Positions 15,154-24,077 of a stretch of DNA of 64,000 bases are shown here, piece by piece (the stretch's first letter is position 1; the number at the start of each line of letters is the position of its first letter). The stretch comes from UBA8919 sp041658185. GTDB lineage: Bacteria > Elusimicrobiota > UBA8919. The translations under genes and the position numbers were made by a program. Below the pieces are notes generated by a model that was given only the letters and a program-made list of their open reading frames with translations, was not told the DNA's origin and searched no databases. The stretch covers positions 130,835 to 194,834 of the forward strand of contig JBBAAR010000002.1 in NCBI GenBank assembly GCA_041658185.1, in the 5' to 3' direction.

Positions 15154-15180
15154 TTAAAAAATGTAAACGGGAGGAAACCG

Positions 15181-17379
15181 ATGTCATACAGAGAACAGAT
15201 AATTTCAGAAATTACAAACCAGAGAAATTTATGCCAGACGATTAGTCCGGAAATGAAAGGGAAGCCGATCTCGGAAATATACGGTATGAACTCTTTTAAC
15301 GACGAGGCAATGAAAAAATACCTTCCTGCCAAAACATACCAGGCATTAAAGAAAATAATCAAAGAATGCGGAAGAGTTGAGCCGGCATTAGCGCAAGTCG
15401 TTGCACAGGGCATGAAAGAATGGGCGATAGGAAGAGGCGCTACGCATTTTACTCACTGGTTTCATCCGATGACCGGTTTGACGGCGGAAAAACATGACAG
15501 TTTCCTGAGTTTCAGCAAAGACGGTAAAGTTATAGAGAGATTTTCGGGAAGCAATCTTATACAGGGTGAACCGGACGCTTCGTCATTTCCCAGCGGCGGT
15601 TTAAGAAGCACATTTGAAGCGAGAGGTTACACTGCGTGGGACCCTACCTCTCCGGCGTTTCTGGTTGAAGCCGTCAACGGCACGACGCTTTGCATCCCCT
15701 GCATATTTTTATCATATACAGGCGAGGCACTGGATAAGAAAGTCCCGCTTCTTCGTTCAATGGACAGGTTAAGTGAAGCCGCCGTAAAGATACTGCACCT
15801 TTTTGGAAATAAAAAAATAAACAGGGTCTATACGACCGTAGGTCCCGAGCAGGAATATTTTCTGGTTGACAAAGCGTATTACAACAGAAGGCCGGATTTA
15901 ATAATCACCGGCAGGACGTTATTCGGTGCGAAACCGCCCAAGGGCCAGGAAATGGAAGACCATTATTTCGGCAGCATCAGAGAAAGAATTCTTGCATTTA
16001 TGCACGATGCGGAATTAGAACTTTTTAAACTCGGCATCCCCGTAAAAACAAGGCACAACGAAGTCGCGCCCGCGCAGTTTGAAATTGCCCCGTTGTTTGA
16101 AGACAGCAATGTCGCCACCGACCATAACCAAATGATAATGGAAACATTAAAGAAGTTTGCAAACAGGCACAATCTTGCGCTGTTACTGCATGAAAAACCT
16201 TTTCTGGGTATTAACGGTTCAGGAAAACATAACAACTGGTCTATGGCGGATTCCGACGGTAATAATCTGCTTGAGCCCGGCAAGACGCCTCATGCAAACC
16301 TGCAATTTTTAACTTTCTTGATTGCGACAATTAAAGCCGTTTATAAATATTCAGATTTATTACGCGCAACCGTTGCAACAGCCGGTAATGACCATAGATT
16401 AGGAGCAAATGAAGCGCCCCCGGCGATAATTTCAGTGTTTTTGGGAGAACAGCTCACAGAGATTCTGAATAATCTGGAAAAAAATAAAAAAGCTGATTAC
16501 AGCGATAAGGCGATCATAAATCTCGGTATCAGCAAATTACCGGCGATAAGCAGGGATAACAGCGACAGAAACAGGACTTCCCCTTTTGCGTTTACAGGGA
16601 ATAAGTTTGAGTTCAGAGCTGTGGGCTCGTCACATTCTATAGCGATGGCAAATTATACGCTGAATGTGATTGTCGCCGATGTTCTGAATGTTCTCTATAA
16701 AGAAATAGAGAATAATATGAAAAATGAGAAGGATATTAACAAAGCGGTACTCAAAGCGATTATTCCCTTAATAACTGAAACAGCTCCGATAAGATTTGAG
16801 GGTAATAATTATGATCCGGCGTGGGAAAAAGAAGCGAAAAAACGCGGGTTGCCAAACAAAAAGACCGCCCCTGAATCGCTGAAAGACCTTGTAAGTAAAA
16901 AGAACAAAGATGTTTTCATAAGATTGAATATTCTTAGCGAAGTGGAAATAGAATCGATTTATACAATTCTGGTAGAACAGTACATAAAAGTTGTGAATAT
17001 AGAAGTTGAAACCGCTTTGATGATGGCGAAGACGCTTGTGCTTCCCGGAGTAGTCAAATATCAGAATGTCCTTTCTATGTCGGTAAATAACTTAAGTTCT
17101 GTCAAGTCCATTTCTGCCAAAGTGCTGAAAAAAGAATCGGAAATAGTTTCTATGTATTCAAAACTTGTAGCGGAACTTTATGAAAAAACAGGGAAACTTG
17201 ATGCCGTGCTTGATAAAAAAGAAAAAATAGTCAACGAAGACGAAAAAGCAAATTTCTATTGCAGGGAAATAATTCCTTTAATGTACAGTTTAAGGGAAAC
17301 GGTTGATGCCCTTGAAGAATATACCGGTGACGAATACTGGGTTCTTCCGAAATACAGGGAAATGCTTTTTGTCTACTAA
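15181..17379 (+). CDS. glnN: Glutamine synthetase type III
   Basis: A 732-aa GSIII, far longer than the 450-470 aa of GSI. It makes glutamine from glutamate, ammonia and ATP. Visible features: the N-terminal GSIII domain with ATHFTHWFHPMTGLTAEKHD, GPEQEYFLVDKAYY (metal ligands), ARHNEVAPAQFE-like RHNEVAPAQFEIAP, LHEKPFLGINGSGKHNNWS (ATP/glutamate site), NRTSPFAFTGNKFEFRAVGS, and a long helical C-terminus. GGGAGGAAACCG precedes the ATG. Together with the downstream split glutamate synthase it forms a GS-GOGAT route. Confidence 0.95.
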   Translation: MSYREQIISEITNQRNLCQTISPEMKGKPISEIYGMNSFNDEAMKKYLPAKTYQALKKIIKECGRVEPALAQVVAQGMKEWAIGRGATHFTHWFHPMTGLTAEKHDSFLSFSKDGKVIERFSGSNLIQGEPDASSFPSGGLRSTFEARGYTAWDPTSPAFLVEAVNGTTLCIPCIFLSYTGEALDKKVPLLRSMDRLSEAAVKILHLFGNKKINRVYTTVGPEQEYFLVDKAYYNRRPDLIITGRTLFGAKPPKGQEMEDHYFGSIRERILAFMHDAELELFKLGIPVKTRHNEVAPAQFEIAPLFEDSNVATDHNQMIMETLKKFANRHNLALLLHEKPFLGINGSGKHNNWSMADSDGNNLLEPGKTPHANLQFLTFLIATIKAVYKYSDLLRATVATAGNDHRLGANEAPPAIISVFLGEQLTEILNNLEKNKKADYSDKAIINLGISKLPAISRDNSDRNRTSPFAFTGNKFEFRAVGSSHSIAMANYTLNVIVADVLNVLYKEIENNMKNEKDINKAVLKAIIPLITETAPIRFEGNNYDPAWEKEAKKRGLPNKKTAPESLKDLVSKKNKDVFIRLNILSEVEIESIYTILVEQYIKVVNIEVETALMMAKTLVLPGVVKYQNVLSMSVNNLSSVKSISAKVLKKESEIVSMYSKLVAELYEKTGKLDAVLDKKEKIVNEDEKANFYCREIIPLMYSLRETVDALEEYTGDEYWVLPKYREMLFVY

Positions 17380-17396
17380 AAACATAATTTAGGACT

Positions 17397-18455
17397 ATGG
17401 GATGTTCAATAGCAGGAATAATTGACGAGAAAGGGAACAGGTTTTCCGGCGAAAAGATAATTTGCGCTATAAAAAAAATGTACCTGCGTGCAAACGGTCT
17501 CGGCGGCGGTTTTGCCGGTTATGGTATTTATCCCGACAATAAAGACGATTTTTGTTTTCACGTAATTTACAACAATGAACGCGTGCGTGAAGATACTGAA
17601 AGTTATCTTAAACATGATTTTGAAATTGTAAAAGAAGAACCTATCCCGACGAGAACGGTAAAGTCAATCGTCAACCGGCCGCTATTGTTCCGATATTTTC
17701 TCCGTGTAAAAGACGAAATCAAAAAACAGTTTTATGAAATGACGGAAGAGGATATTGTAATGCGCTCAGTTATGAAAACAAATGGTGCACAAGCCGGTGC
17801 ATTTGTAATTTCTTCGGGTAAAAATATGGGAATATTCAAAGGTGTCGGTTTTGCAGCGGACATAGGGAATTTTTATAAACTTGAAGAATACAGCGGCTAT
17901 TGCTGGATTGCCCACGACAGATTTCCGACGAATACTCCCGGCTGGTGGGGCGGTGCGCACCCTTTCGGACTTTTGAATTTTTCAATCGTTCACAACGGAG
18001 AAATATCGTCTTACGGAATAAACAAGAGATACCTTGAAGAGTTCGGGTATCAGTTGACACTGCACACGGACAGCGAGGCGATTCTTTATCTTTTTGATTT
18101 ACTTTTAAGAAAACACAAATTACCGATGGCGCTCGCCCATAAAATTTTGTGCCCGCCGCTGTGGTCGGAAATAGAAAGAATGCCGGAAGTTGAAAAAAAG
18201 TTTTATGAAACGCTCAGGATAATTTACGGCAGCGCTTTGATAAATGGGCCGTCGGCAATCATTATCTGCGACGGTAAAATGATGTTCGGATTTACCGATA
18301 GAATTAAACTTAGGCCTTTGGTTGCCGCAAGAAACGGTTCAAAATTCTATTTAGCATCCGAGGAATGCGCTATACAGGAAGTTTGTCCGCTTAAAAAAGG
18401 CGATGTTTTTTTTCCTAAAGTCGGCGAACCTGCAATCGGAATTTTGAAAGAATAA
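17397..18455 (+). CDS. Glutamate synthase, glutaminase (class II GATase) subunit
   Basis: A 352-aa class II glutamine amidotransferase, the GltB1-type subunit of archaeal-type split glutamate synthase; it releases ammonia from glutamine. Conserved segments: SIAGIIDEKGN, ANGLGGGFAGYGIYPD, CWIAHDRFPTNTPGWWGGAHPF (including the RFPTN element) and IVHNGEISSYG. The catalytic Cys of this class normally follows the initiator Met directly, but here the sequence reads MGCS, with one Gly in between and no alternative start. AGGA precedes the ATG. Next gene begins 2 bases downstream. Confidence 0.88.
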   Translation: MGCSIAGIIDEKGNRFSGEKIICAIKKMYLRANGLGGGFAGYGIYPDNKDDFCFHVIYNNERVREDTESYLKHDFEIVKEEPIPTRTVKSIVNRPLLFRYFLRVKDEIKKQFYEMTEEDIVMRSVMKTNGAQAGAFVISSGKNMGIFKGVGFAADIGNFYKLEEYSGYCWIAHDRFPTNTPGWWGGAHPFGLLNFSIVHNGEISSYGINKRYLEEFGYQLTLHTDSEAILYLFDLLLRKHKLPMALAHKILCPPLWSEIERMPEVEKKFYETLRIIYGSALINGPSAIIICDGKMMFGFTDRIKLRPLVAARNGSKFYLASEECAIQEVCPLKKGDVFFPKVGEPAIGILKE

Positions 18456-18457
18456 AA

Positions 18458-20005
18458 ATGAAAAAATCATTATTATTCCCGGATTTTACAGTTACAAGAG
18501 ACCCCGATAAATGTATACAGTGCGAGGTATGTGTCCGTCAGTGCGCCTTTGATGCGCATTCCTTTGACAAAGAGGCGAACAAAATTGAAACGGATGCTTC
18601 AAAATGCGTCAGCTGTTTGCGTTGTGCAACGATGTGCCCGACAGGTGCGTTAACGGTTTCGGAATATCAGCAGAATATCAAAAAAAATAAAAACTGGACG
18701 GAAAAGCAACTAAAAGAATTGTACAAACAGTCGGAAACCGGCGGAATTCTCTTAACAGGAATGGGAACGGATAAGGATTATAAAATTATCTGGGATCATA
18801 TGTTGCTTGATGCTGCACAGGTTACAAATCCGTCTATTGACCCTTTACGCGAACCGATGGAACTTCGCACATATCTCGGTGCAAAACCAGAAAAAATTGT
18901 AGTTGTCCCGTTTATGGGACGAAATAAAAAGCCCGATAAATCAGGCAACTACAAACTACGAACTAAACTTCCGCCGCAGTTAAAACTTGCTACACCCATT
19001 CTTTTTTCTGCAATGAGTTACGGTGCTATCTCGTTGAATACAATGCGTGCGCTCGCCCGTGCTGCATATGAATGCGGAATTTTTTACAATACCGGCGAGG
19101 GCGGTCTCCCGAAAGAACTGTACAAATACGGGAAAAATACTATTGTTCAAGTCGCTTCCGGCAGGTTCGGTGTTGACCCGGATTATTTGGATGTTGCTGC
19201 TGCCGTTGAGATAAAAGTGGGTCAGGGCGCAAAACCCGGGATCGGCGGACATCTTCCCGGGGAAAAAGTAACGGAGGAAATTTCTCAAACAAGAATGATA
19301 CCGGCGGGCACGGATGCTCTTTCACCCGCTCCGCATCACGACATCTATTCAATTGAGGATTTGTCGCAGTTGATTTATTCGCTGAAGGAAGCGACAGAAT
19401 ACAAAAAACCGATAAGCGTAAAAGTTGCCGCCGTTCATAATATCGCAGCAATTGCATCCGGTATTGTAAGAGCGGGTGCGGATATTGTCGCTATTGACGG
19501 TCTTCGCGGCGGGACTGGCGCAGCACCGACCAGAATAAGGGATAACGTCGGTATCCCGATTGAACTTGCGATTTCTGCGGTTGACAGCCGTCTTCGCGCG
19601 GAAGGAATAAGAAACCGGGCGTCAATTATTGCCGCCGGCGGTTTCAGAAATTCCGCCGATGTAGTAAAAGCGATCGCCCTCGGTGCCGATGCGGTTTATA
19701 TCGGTACCGCTGCGCTTGTCGCGATGGGTTGTCATCTGTGTCAAAAATGTTACACAGGAAAATGTAACTGGGGGATAGCAACGCAAGACCCGTATCTTGT
19801 CAAGCGGCTGAATCCGGAAATTGCCGCCAAACGGCTTGTGAATTTAATTAAAGCGTGGAGTCACGAGATAAAAGAAATGATGGGCGGTATGGGAATAAAT
19901 GCCGTTGAGTCGCTGCGGGGCAACCGCCTGCGTCTTCGCGGATTTGACCTGCACGAAAACGAACTAAAAATTTTGGATATTAAACCCGCCGGAGAATCAA
20001 TGTGA
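18458..20005 (+). CDS. Glutamate synthase, FMN/ferredoxin-type synthase subunit (GltB2-like)
   Basis: A 515-aa protein. Residues about 10-75 hold two [4Fe-4S] motifs (CIQCEVCVRQC, CVSCLRCATMCP). The rest is the FMN-binding TIM barrel of glutamate synthase: LFSAMSYGAISLNTMRALA, GEGGLPKELY, QGAKPGIGGHLPG, VDGLRGGTGAAP-like IDGLRGGTGAAPTRI and the cluster-binding CHLCQKCYTGKCNWGIATQDP. It uses ammonia from the GATase subunit and electrons through Fe-S centres to convert 2-oxoglutarate to glutamate. Stop overlaps the ferredoxin gene start by 4 bases. Confidence 0.92.
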   Translation: MKKSLLFPDFTVTRDPDKCIQCEVCVRQCAFDAHSFDKEANKIETDASKCVSCLRCATMCPTGALTVSEYQQNIKKNKNWTEKQLKELYKQSETGGILLTGMGTDKDYKIIWDHMLLDAAQVTNPSIDPLREPMELRTYLGAKPEKIVVVPFMGRNKKPDKSGNYKLRTKLPPQLKLATPILFSAMSYGAISLNTMRALARAAYECGIFYNTGEGGLPKELYKYGKNTIVQVASGRFGVDPDYLDVAAAVEIKVGQGAKPGIGGHLPGEKVTEEISQTRMIPAGTDALSPAPHHDIYSIEDLSQLIYSLKEATEYKKPISVKVAAVHNIAAIASGIVRAGADIVAIDGLRGGTGAAPTRIRDNVGIPIELAISAVDSRLRAEGIRNRASIIAAGGFRNSADVVKAIALGADAVYIGTAALVAMGCHLCQKCYTGKCNWGIATQDPYLVKRLNPEIAAKRLVNLIKAWSHEIKEMMGGMGINAVESLRGNRLRLRGFDLHENELKILDIKPAGESM

Positions 20006-20445
20006 AAAAAATATATTTTAACGAAGAATATTGTATGGCGTGCCGGTTGTGCGAAATCGCATGTCTTGTCGCCCATTCAAAATCAAAAAAAATAATTAAG
20101 GCGTATAAAGAGGAATTCCCGAGTTTAACTCCGCGGTTGATAATTGAACAAAAAGGTCCGCTTTCATTTGCAATTCAATGCCGCCATTGTAAAGATGCGC
20201 CTTGTGTAGAGTCATGTGTTACCGGTGCTATGAAACGTGATAAAAAAACCGGCGCCGTTTCACACGATCGCGAAAAATGCGTCGGTTGTTGGATGTGCGT
20301 TATGTCGTGCCCGTTCGGAGTAATTTTAATGGATACGAAAGAAAAAAAAGTTGCTACGAAATGCGATTTATGTGCGGATGTCGGCTCGCCCGCGTGTGTT
20401 GATGCCTGCCCGAATGAGGCGCTGGTATATAAAGAAGTGAAATAA
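20002..20445 (+). CDS. 4Fe-4S ferredoxin, electron-transfer subunit of split glutamate synthase
   Basis: A 147-aa HycB/DmsB-like polyferredoxin with four Cys clusters: CMACRLCEIAC, CRHCKDAPCVESC, CVGCWMCVMSCPFG and CDLCADVGSPACVDACP. It probably passes electrons between the flavoprotein encoded next and the FMN synthase subunit. ATGA-overlap with the preceding gene. Confidence 0.85.
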   Translation: MKKIYFNEEYCMACRLCEIACLVAHSKSKKIIKAYKEEFPSLTPRLIIEQKGPLSFAIQCRHCKDAPCVESCVTGAMKRDKKTGAVSHDREKCVGCWMCVMSCPFGVILMDTKEKKVATKCDLCADVGSPACVDACPNEALVYKEVK

Positions 20446-20466
20446 AGTGAAAAGTGAGCGAAGCGA

Positions 20467-21705
20467 ATGAAAAGAAGTGAAAAAATTGTAATTATTGGAA
20501 GTTCCGTTGCAGCGATTTCCGCGATAGAGACAATCCGCGAGAAAAATAAAAATTTGCCGATAACTGTTATTACAAAAGATATGGATTTATTTTATTCCCG
20601 TCCGCTTATTTCGTATACAAATTTCACCGATGGACAGCGTTATTACCGTGAGAAAAACTTTTTCAGAAAAAATAATGTTGACTTAATTTTCGGCGACGCG
20701 AATATCGTAAAAAATAATTCGGTAGTGCTTAAAAATAAAAAGAACGTAAAATTTTCAAAACTGCTTCTTGCCGTCGGAGGAAAACCGATAATTCCGCCTA
20801 CCGTTGCCGGCATAAACGGTAAAAACGTTTTTACTTTGACAACTACAGAAGATGCAGATAACATTAAGAAATTCTGTAAAAATAAAAAGCACGCAGTAGT
20901 AATCGGATGCGGAATGATAGGAATAAAAGCCGCCGAATTTCTGAAGAATATCGGATTGGATGTTTCAATAGTAGAACTTATGGATAAGCCGTTTGCGTCG
21001 GTATTGGATGACAAATCCGGAAAAATTGCAGCCGATGAAATAAAAAAACATGCGAAACTTATCCTGAATAATTCCGTCTATGAAATAAAAGAAAATCAAT
21101 GTATTCTAAAGACCGGAGAAAAAATTCCGTCTGATATTGTTATATGTGCAATAGGGGTTGTGCCTAACTTGGACATAGCAAAAAAATCACAAATTAAAAC
21201 AAACAGGGGAATAGTTGTAGATGAGTTTATGCGAACATCAAGGAAAAATGTTTCCGCGGCCGGCGATTGCACGGAAGCACTTGATATTCTTTCCGGCAAA
21301 AAGATGCCTATTCCTATTTGGCCCGTTGCATATAGACAGGGTGCTGTTGCGGGTAGTAACATCGCGGGAATTGTCATGGAATATGGCGGCGGATTTGGAA
21401 GGAATTCGGTGGATATTTTCGGGTTGCCATTAATTACGCTCGGATTGAGCAACGAAAAAGCCGGCGAAGAAATTGTGTTTTCCGACGAAAAATCAAAAGT
21501 GTACAAAAAAGTAATAGTAAAAGACGGCAAAATCACAGGAGCAATTTTTATCGGTGACATAAGTCGTGCGGGGATATTTACCGGAATGATAAAAGACGGG
21601 ATTGATGTTTCAAATTTCAAGAATGAAATATTTTCGGAGAATTTCGGCTATATTTATGTACCAAAAGAATTTCGTTCAAAAGAGGTTATCCCTATAGAAA
21701 TATGA
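20467..21705 (+). CDS. FAD-dependent NAD(P)H oxidoreductase, glutamate synthase-associated
   Basis: A 412-aa pyridine nucleotide-disulfide-type flavoprotein. IVIIGSSVAAISAIETI is the FAD-binding Rossmann strand (with GSSVAA), AVVIGCGMIGIKAAEFL the NAD(P)-binding one, and VSAAGDCTEA the second FAD motif. It resembles the NADH/rubredoxin reductase group and probably feeds reducing power into the split glutamate synthase through the adjacent polyferredoxin. Overlaps the next gene by 4 bases. No redox-active Cys pair is visible. Confidence 0.85.
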   Translation: MKRSEKIVIIGSSVAAISAIETIREKNKNLPITVITKDMDLFYSRPLISYTNFTDGQRYYREKNFFRKNNVDLIFGDANIVKNNSVVLKNKKNVKFSKLLLAVGGKPIIPPTVAGINGKNVFTLTTTEDADNIKKFCKNKKHAVVIGCGMIGIKAAEFLKNIGLDVSIVELMDKPFASVLDDKSGKIAADEIKKHAKLILNNSVYEIKENQCILKTGEKIPSDIVICAIGVVPNLDIAKKSQIKTNRGIVVDEFMRTSRKNVSAAGDCTEALDILSGKKMPIPIWPVAYRQGAVAGSNIAGIVMEYGGGFGRNSVDIFGLPLITLGLSNEKAGEEIVFSDEKSKVYKKVIVKDGKITGAIFIGDISRAGIFTGMIKDGIDVSNFKNEIFSENFGYIYVPKEFRSKEVIPIEI

Positions 21706-22430
21706 TTATCAACTCAAAAAATCTGACTCACAGACGGTTAAACGAGAAAATAAGGAAAGCCGTGAAAGAAGGCGAAAAAAAACTTGTCGTTAAAAATGTT
21801 AACGGACAGAGATATATCGCCTCGGGGCTTAAATCGGATGTAAAAATTGAAATACATGGTATTGCGGGAAATGACATAGGCAGTTTTATGAGCGGCCCTG
21901 AAATAAACGTTTTCGGAAATGCGCAGGATTGCGTGGCGAATACTATGGATGCCGGAAAAATAGCGGTTCACGGTTCTGTCGGCGATATTCTCGGATATGG
22001 TATGCGCGGCGGTAAAATTTTCATTAAAGGTGATGCGGGTTATCGCGCAGGGATACATATAAAATCGTATAAAGAAATGGTTCCTGTTATAGTTATAGGC
22101 GGCAGTGTCCGTGATTTTTTCGCCGAGTATATGGCCGGCGGGATTATGATTCTTTTAGGTTTGTCCGACGATAAAAATATAGCAGGAAATTTTATAGGCA
22201 CGGGGATGCACGGCGGAACGATTTACATAAGAGGAAAAATAGGGAAAAACCAGATGGGGAGAGAAGTGGAATTCGTGAAATTTGACAAATCCGACGATGA
22301 AATTATAAAGAAATATGTTTCCGAATTCTGCGGCAACTTCAAACTTGACTGTAAAAAAATTCTCCGCGAAAAATTCATAAAACTGAAAGCCATCTATCAC
22401 AGGCCCTACGGCACAATATACGCGTATTGA
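21702..22430 (+). CDS. Glutamate synthase GXGXG-domain subunit (GltB3-like)
   Basis: A 242-aa right-handed beta-helix protein corresponding to the C-terminal GXGXG domain of glutamate synthase and to FwdC-like subunits. Repeating turns are visible: GIAGNDIGSFMSG, VHGSVGDILGYGMRGGKI, IKGDAGYRAGIH, GNFIGTGMHGGTIYIRG. It is a structural subunit that shapes the ammonia tunnel and does not carry out a separate reaction. It completes the five-gene split glutamate synthase, so all domains of the large bacterial GltB are present as separate proteins. Confidence 0.88.
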   Translation: MIINSKNLTHRRLNEKIRKAVKEGEKKLVVKNVNGQRYIASGLKSDVKIEIHGIAGNDIGSFMSGPEINVFGNAQDCVANTMDAGKIAVHGSVGDILGYGMRGGKIFIKGDAGYRAGIHIKSYKEMVPVIVIGGSVRDFFAEYMAGGIMILLGLSDDKNIAGNFIGTGMHGGTIYIRGKIGKNQMGREVEFVKFDKSDDEIIKKYVSEFCGNFKLDCKKILREKFIKLKAIYHRPYGTIYAY

Positions 22431-22490
22431 AAAATCTTCAAAAAAAATAGAAATGTCAACAAATCAAAAGTTTTTTTATAGGGGTTGGTA

Positions 22491-24077
22491 ATGAAAAAAA
22501 TTCTTGTTTCGGACCCGCTGGCAAAGGAAGGCATAGAAGTCCTAACAAAAAATCCGGAATTTTCCGTTGATGTAAAAACGGGTCTTAAGCCGGAAGAACT
22601 TTTGCGGATTATCGGCGAATATGACGGACTTTTAGTGAGAAGCGAAACGAAAGTTACAGAAGTCATTCTGAGTGCAGCAAAGAATCTCAAGATTATCGGC
22701 CGTGCTGGAACGGGTGTTGACAACATTGACGTAAAAGAGGCATCAAAAAGAGGGCTTGTCGTTATGAATGTCCCCGGCGGAAATACAATCTCCGCCGCCG
22801 AGCATACCGTTTCAATGCTCCTTGCTTTATCCAGAAATATTCCTCAGGCGAATGCATCGCTTAAAAAATGCGAATGGAAGAAAAAAGATTTTGTGGGTGT
22901 TGAGGTTTTCGGAAAAACGGTCGGAATTATCGGATTTGGAAAAATCGGAGTTGAGGTTTCAAAACGGCTTCTTGCCTTCGGAGTGAAAGTACTCGTTTAT
23001 GACCCGTTTGTTTCAAAAGAAAGAGCAATCCAACTTGGAGTTGAGTCGGTTTCGTTAGACGAACTTTTTACAAATTCAGATTACATTACGGTTCATACGC
23101 CGAAGACCGAGCAGACAAAACATCTGATAAATGCAGAAACAATCAAAAAAATGAAAGACGGTGTTCGTATAATAAACTGTGCACGCGGCGGACTTATTGA
23201 CGAGCAGGCACTTGCCGAGGCATTAAAATCTGGCAAAGTTAAAGGCGCCGCTTTGGATGTTTTTGAAAAAGAGCCGTTATGCGAATCGCCGTTTTTTGAT
23301 ATGAATAATGTCATAATGACTCCTCATCTCGGCGCATCAACCGAAGAGGCACAGACGAATGTTTCCGTTGAAATCGCAAAACAATTGATGGAATATTTTG
23401 AAAAAGGCACAATAAGAAATGCCGTTAATTTTCCGTATATTCCCGCCGAGATACTTCAAAAGATGCAGCCGTACATATCTCTTTCCGAGAAACTCGGTTC
23501 TTTTGCCTCGCAGTTTTCTGACGGTCGGATTTCATCTATTGAAATTGAATATTCAGGCGAAGTAGCAAAGTATGATTTATCGCCCTTAACGATTTCCACA
23601 GTAAAAGGAGTGCTTGACCCTGTCAGCGAAGCGGGGCTTTTGAATTTTATAAATGCCTCTTTTATCGCGCAGGAGAAAGGCATAAAAGTAACGGAGACAA
23701 GAATTCCGGAGTCCGCCGATTTTACCAATCTTATAAATGTAAAATTGAAAACGGAAACGGCAGAAAATGTAATTGCCGGCACCGTCTTCGGAAAAAATGA
23801 GTTAAGGATTGTAAAAATTAACGATTATTATGTTGATGTTGAGCCGACGGAAAACATACTTGTTTTTTCAAATACCGATAAGCCCGGTGTTATCGGAAAA
23901 ATCGGAATGCTCCTCGGTAAAAACTCAATTAACATTGCATCTATGGAAGTAGGCAGAAAGGCCGCCGGCAGCGATGCGATTACTATTGTAAATGTGGATA
24001 ATCCGATAACAGATAAAGTCCTGTCCGAAATAAAGAAGCAACCAGAAGTTAAGAATGCAAAAATGATAAAATTATGA
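22491..24077 (+). CDS. serA: D-3-phosphoglycerate dehydrogenase
   Basis: A 528-aa long-type SerA, first step of serine synthesis. Start at ATG 22491 (MKKILVSDPLAKEGIEVL); an in-frame TTG 6 bases upstream is less likely. Features: GRAGTGVDNIDVKEASKRG, the NAD-binding GIIGFGKIGVEVSKRL, INCARGGLIDEQAL (catalytic Arg), MTPHLGASTEEAQ (catalytic His), then the allosteric substrate-binding domain and a C-terminal ACT domain (ILVFSNTDKPGVIGKIGMLL) for serine feedback. Stop overlaps the aconitase start by 4 bases. Confidence 0.95.
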   Translation: MKKILVSDPLAKEGIEVLTKNPEFSVDVKTGLKPEELLRIIGEYDGLLVRSETKVTEVILSAAKNLKIIGRAGTGVDNIDVKEASKRGLVVMNVPGGNTISAAEHTVSMLLALSRNIPQANASLKKCEWKKKDFVGVEVFGKTVGIIGFGKIGVEVSKRLLAFGVKVLVYDPFVSKERAIQLGVESVSLDELFTNSDYITVHTPKTEQTKHLINAETIKKMKDGVRIINCARGGLIDEQALAEALKSGKVKGAALDVFEKEPLCESPFFDMNNVIMTPHLGASTEEAQTNVSVEIAKQLMEYFEKGTIRNAVNFPYIPAEILQKMQPYISLSEKLGSFASQFSDGRISSIEIEYSGEVAKYDLSPLTISTVKGVLDPVSEAGLLNFINASFIAQEKGIKVTETRIPESADFTNLINVKLKTETAENVIAGTVFGKNELRIVKINDYYVDVEPTENILVFSNTDKPGVIGKIGMLLGKNSINIASMEVGRKAAGSDAITIVNVDNPITDKVLSEIKKQPEVKNAKMIKL

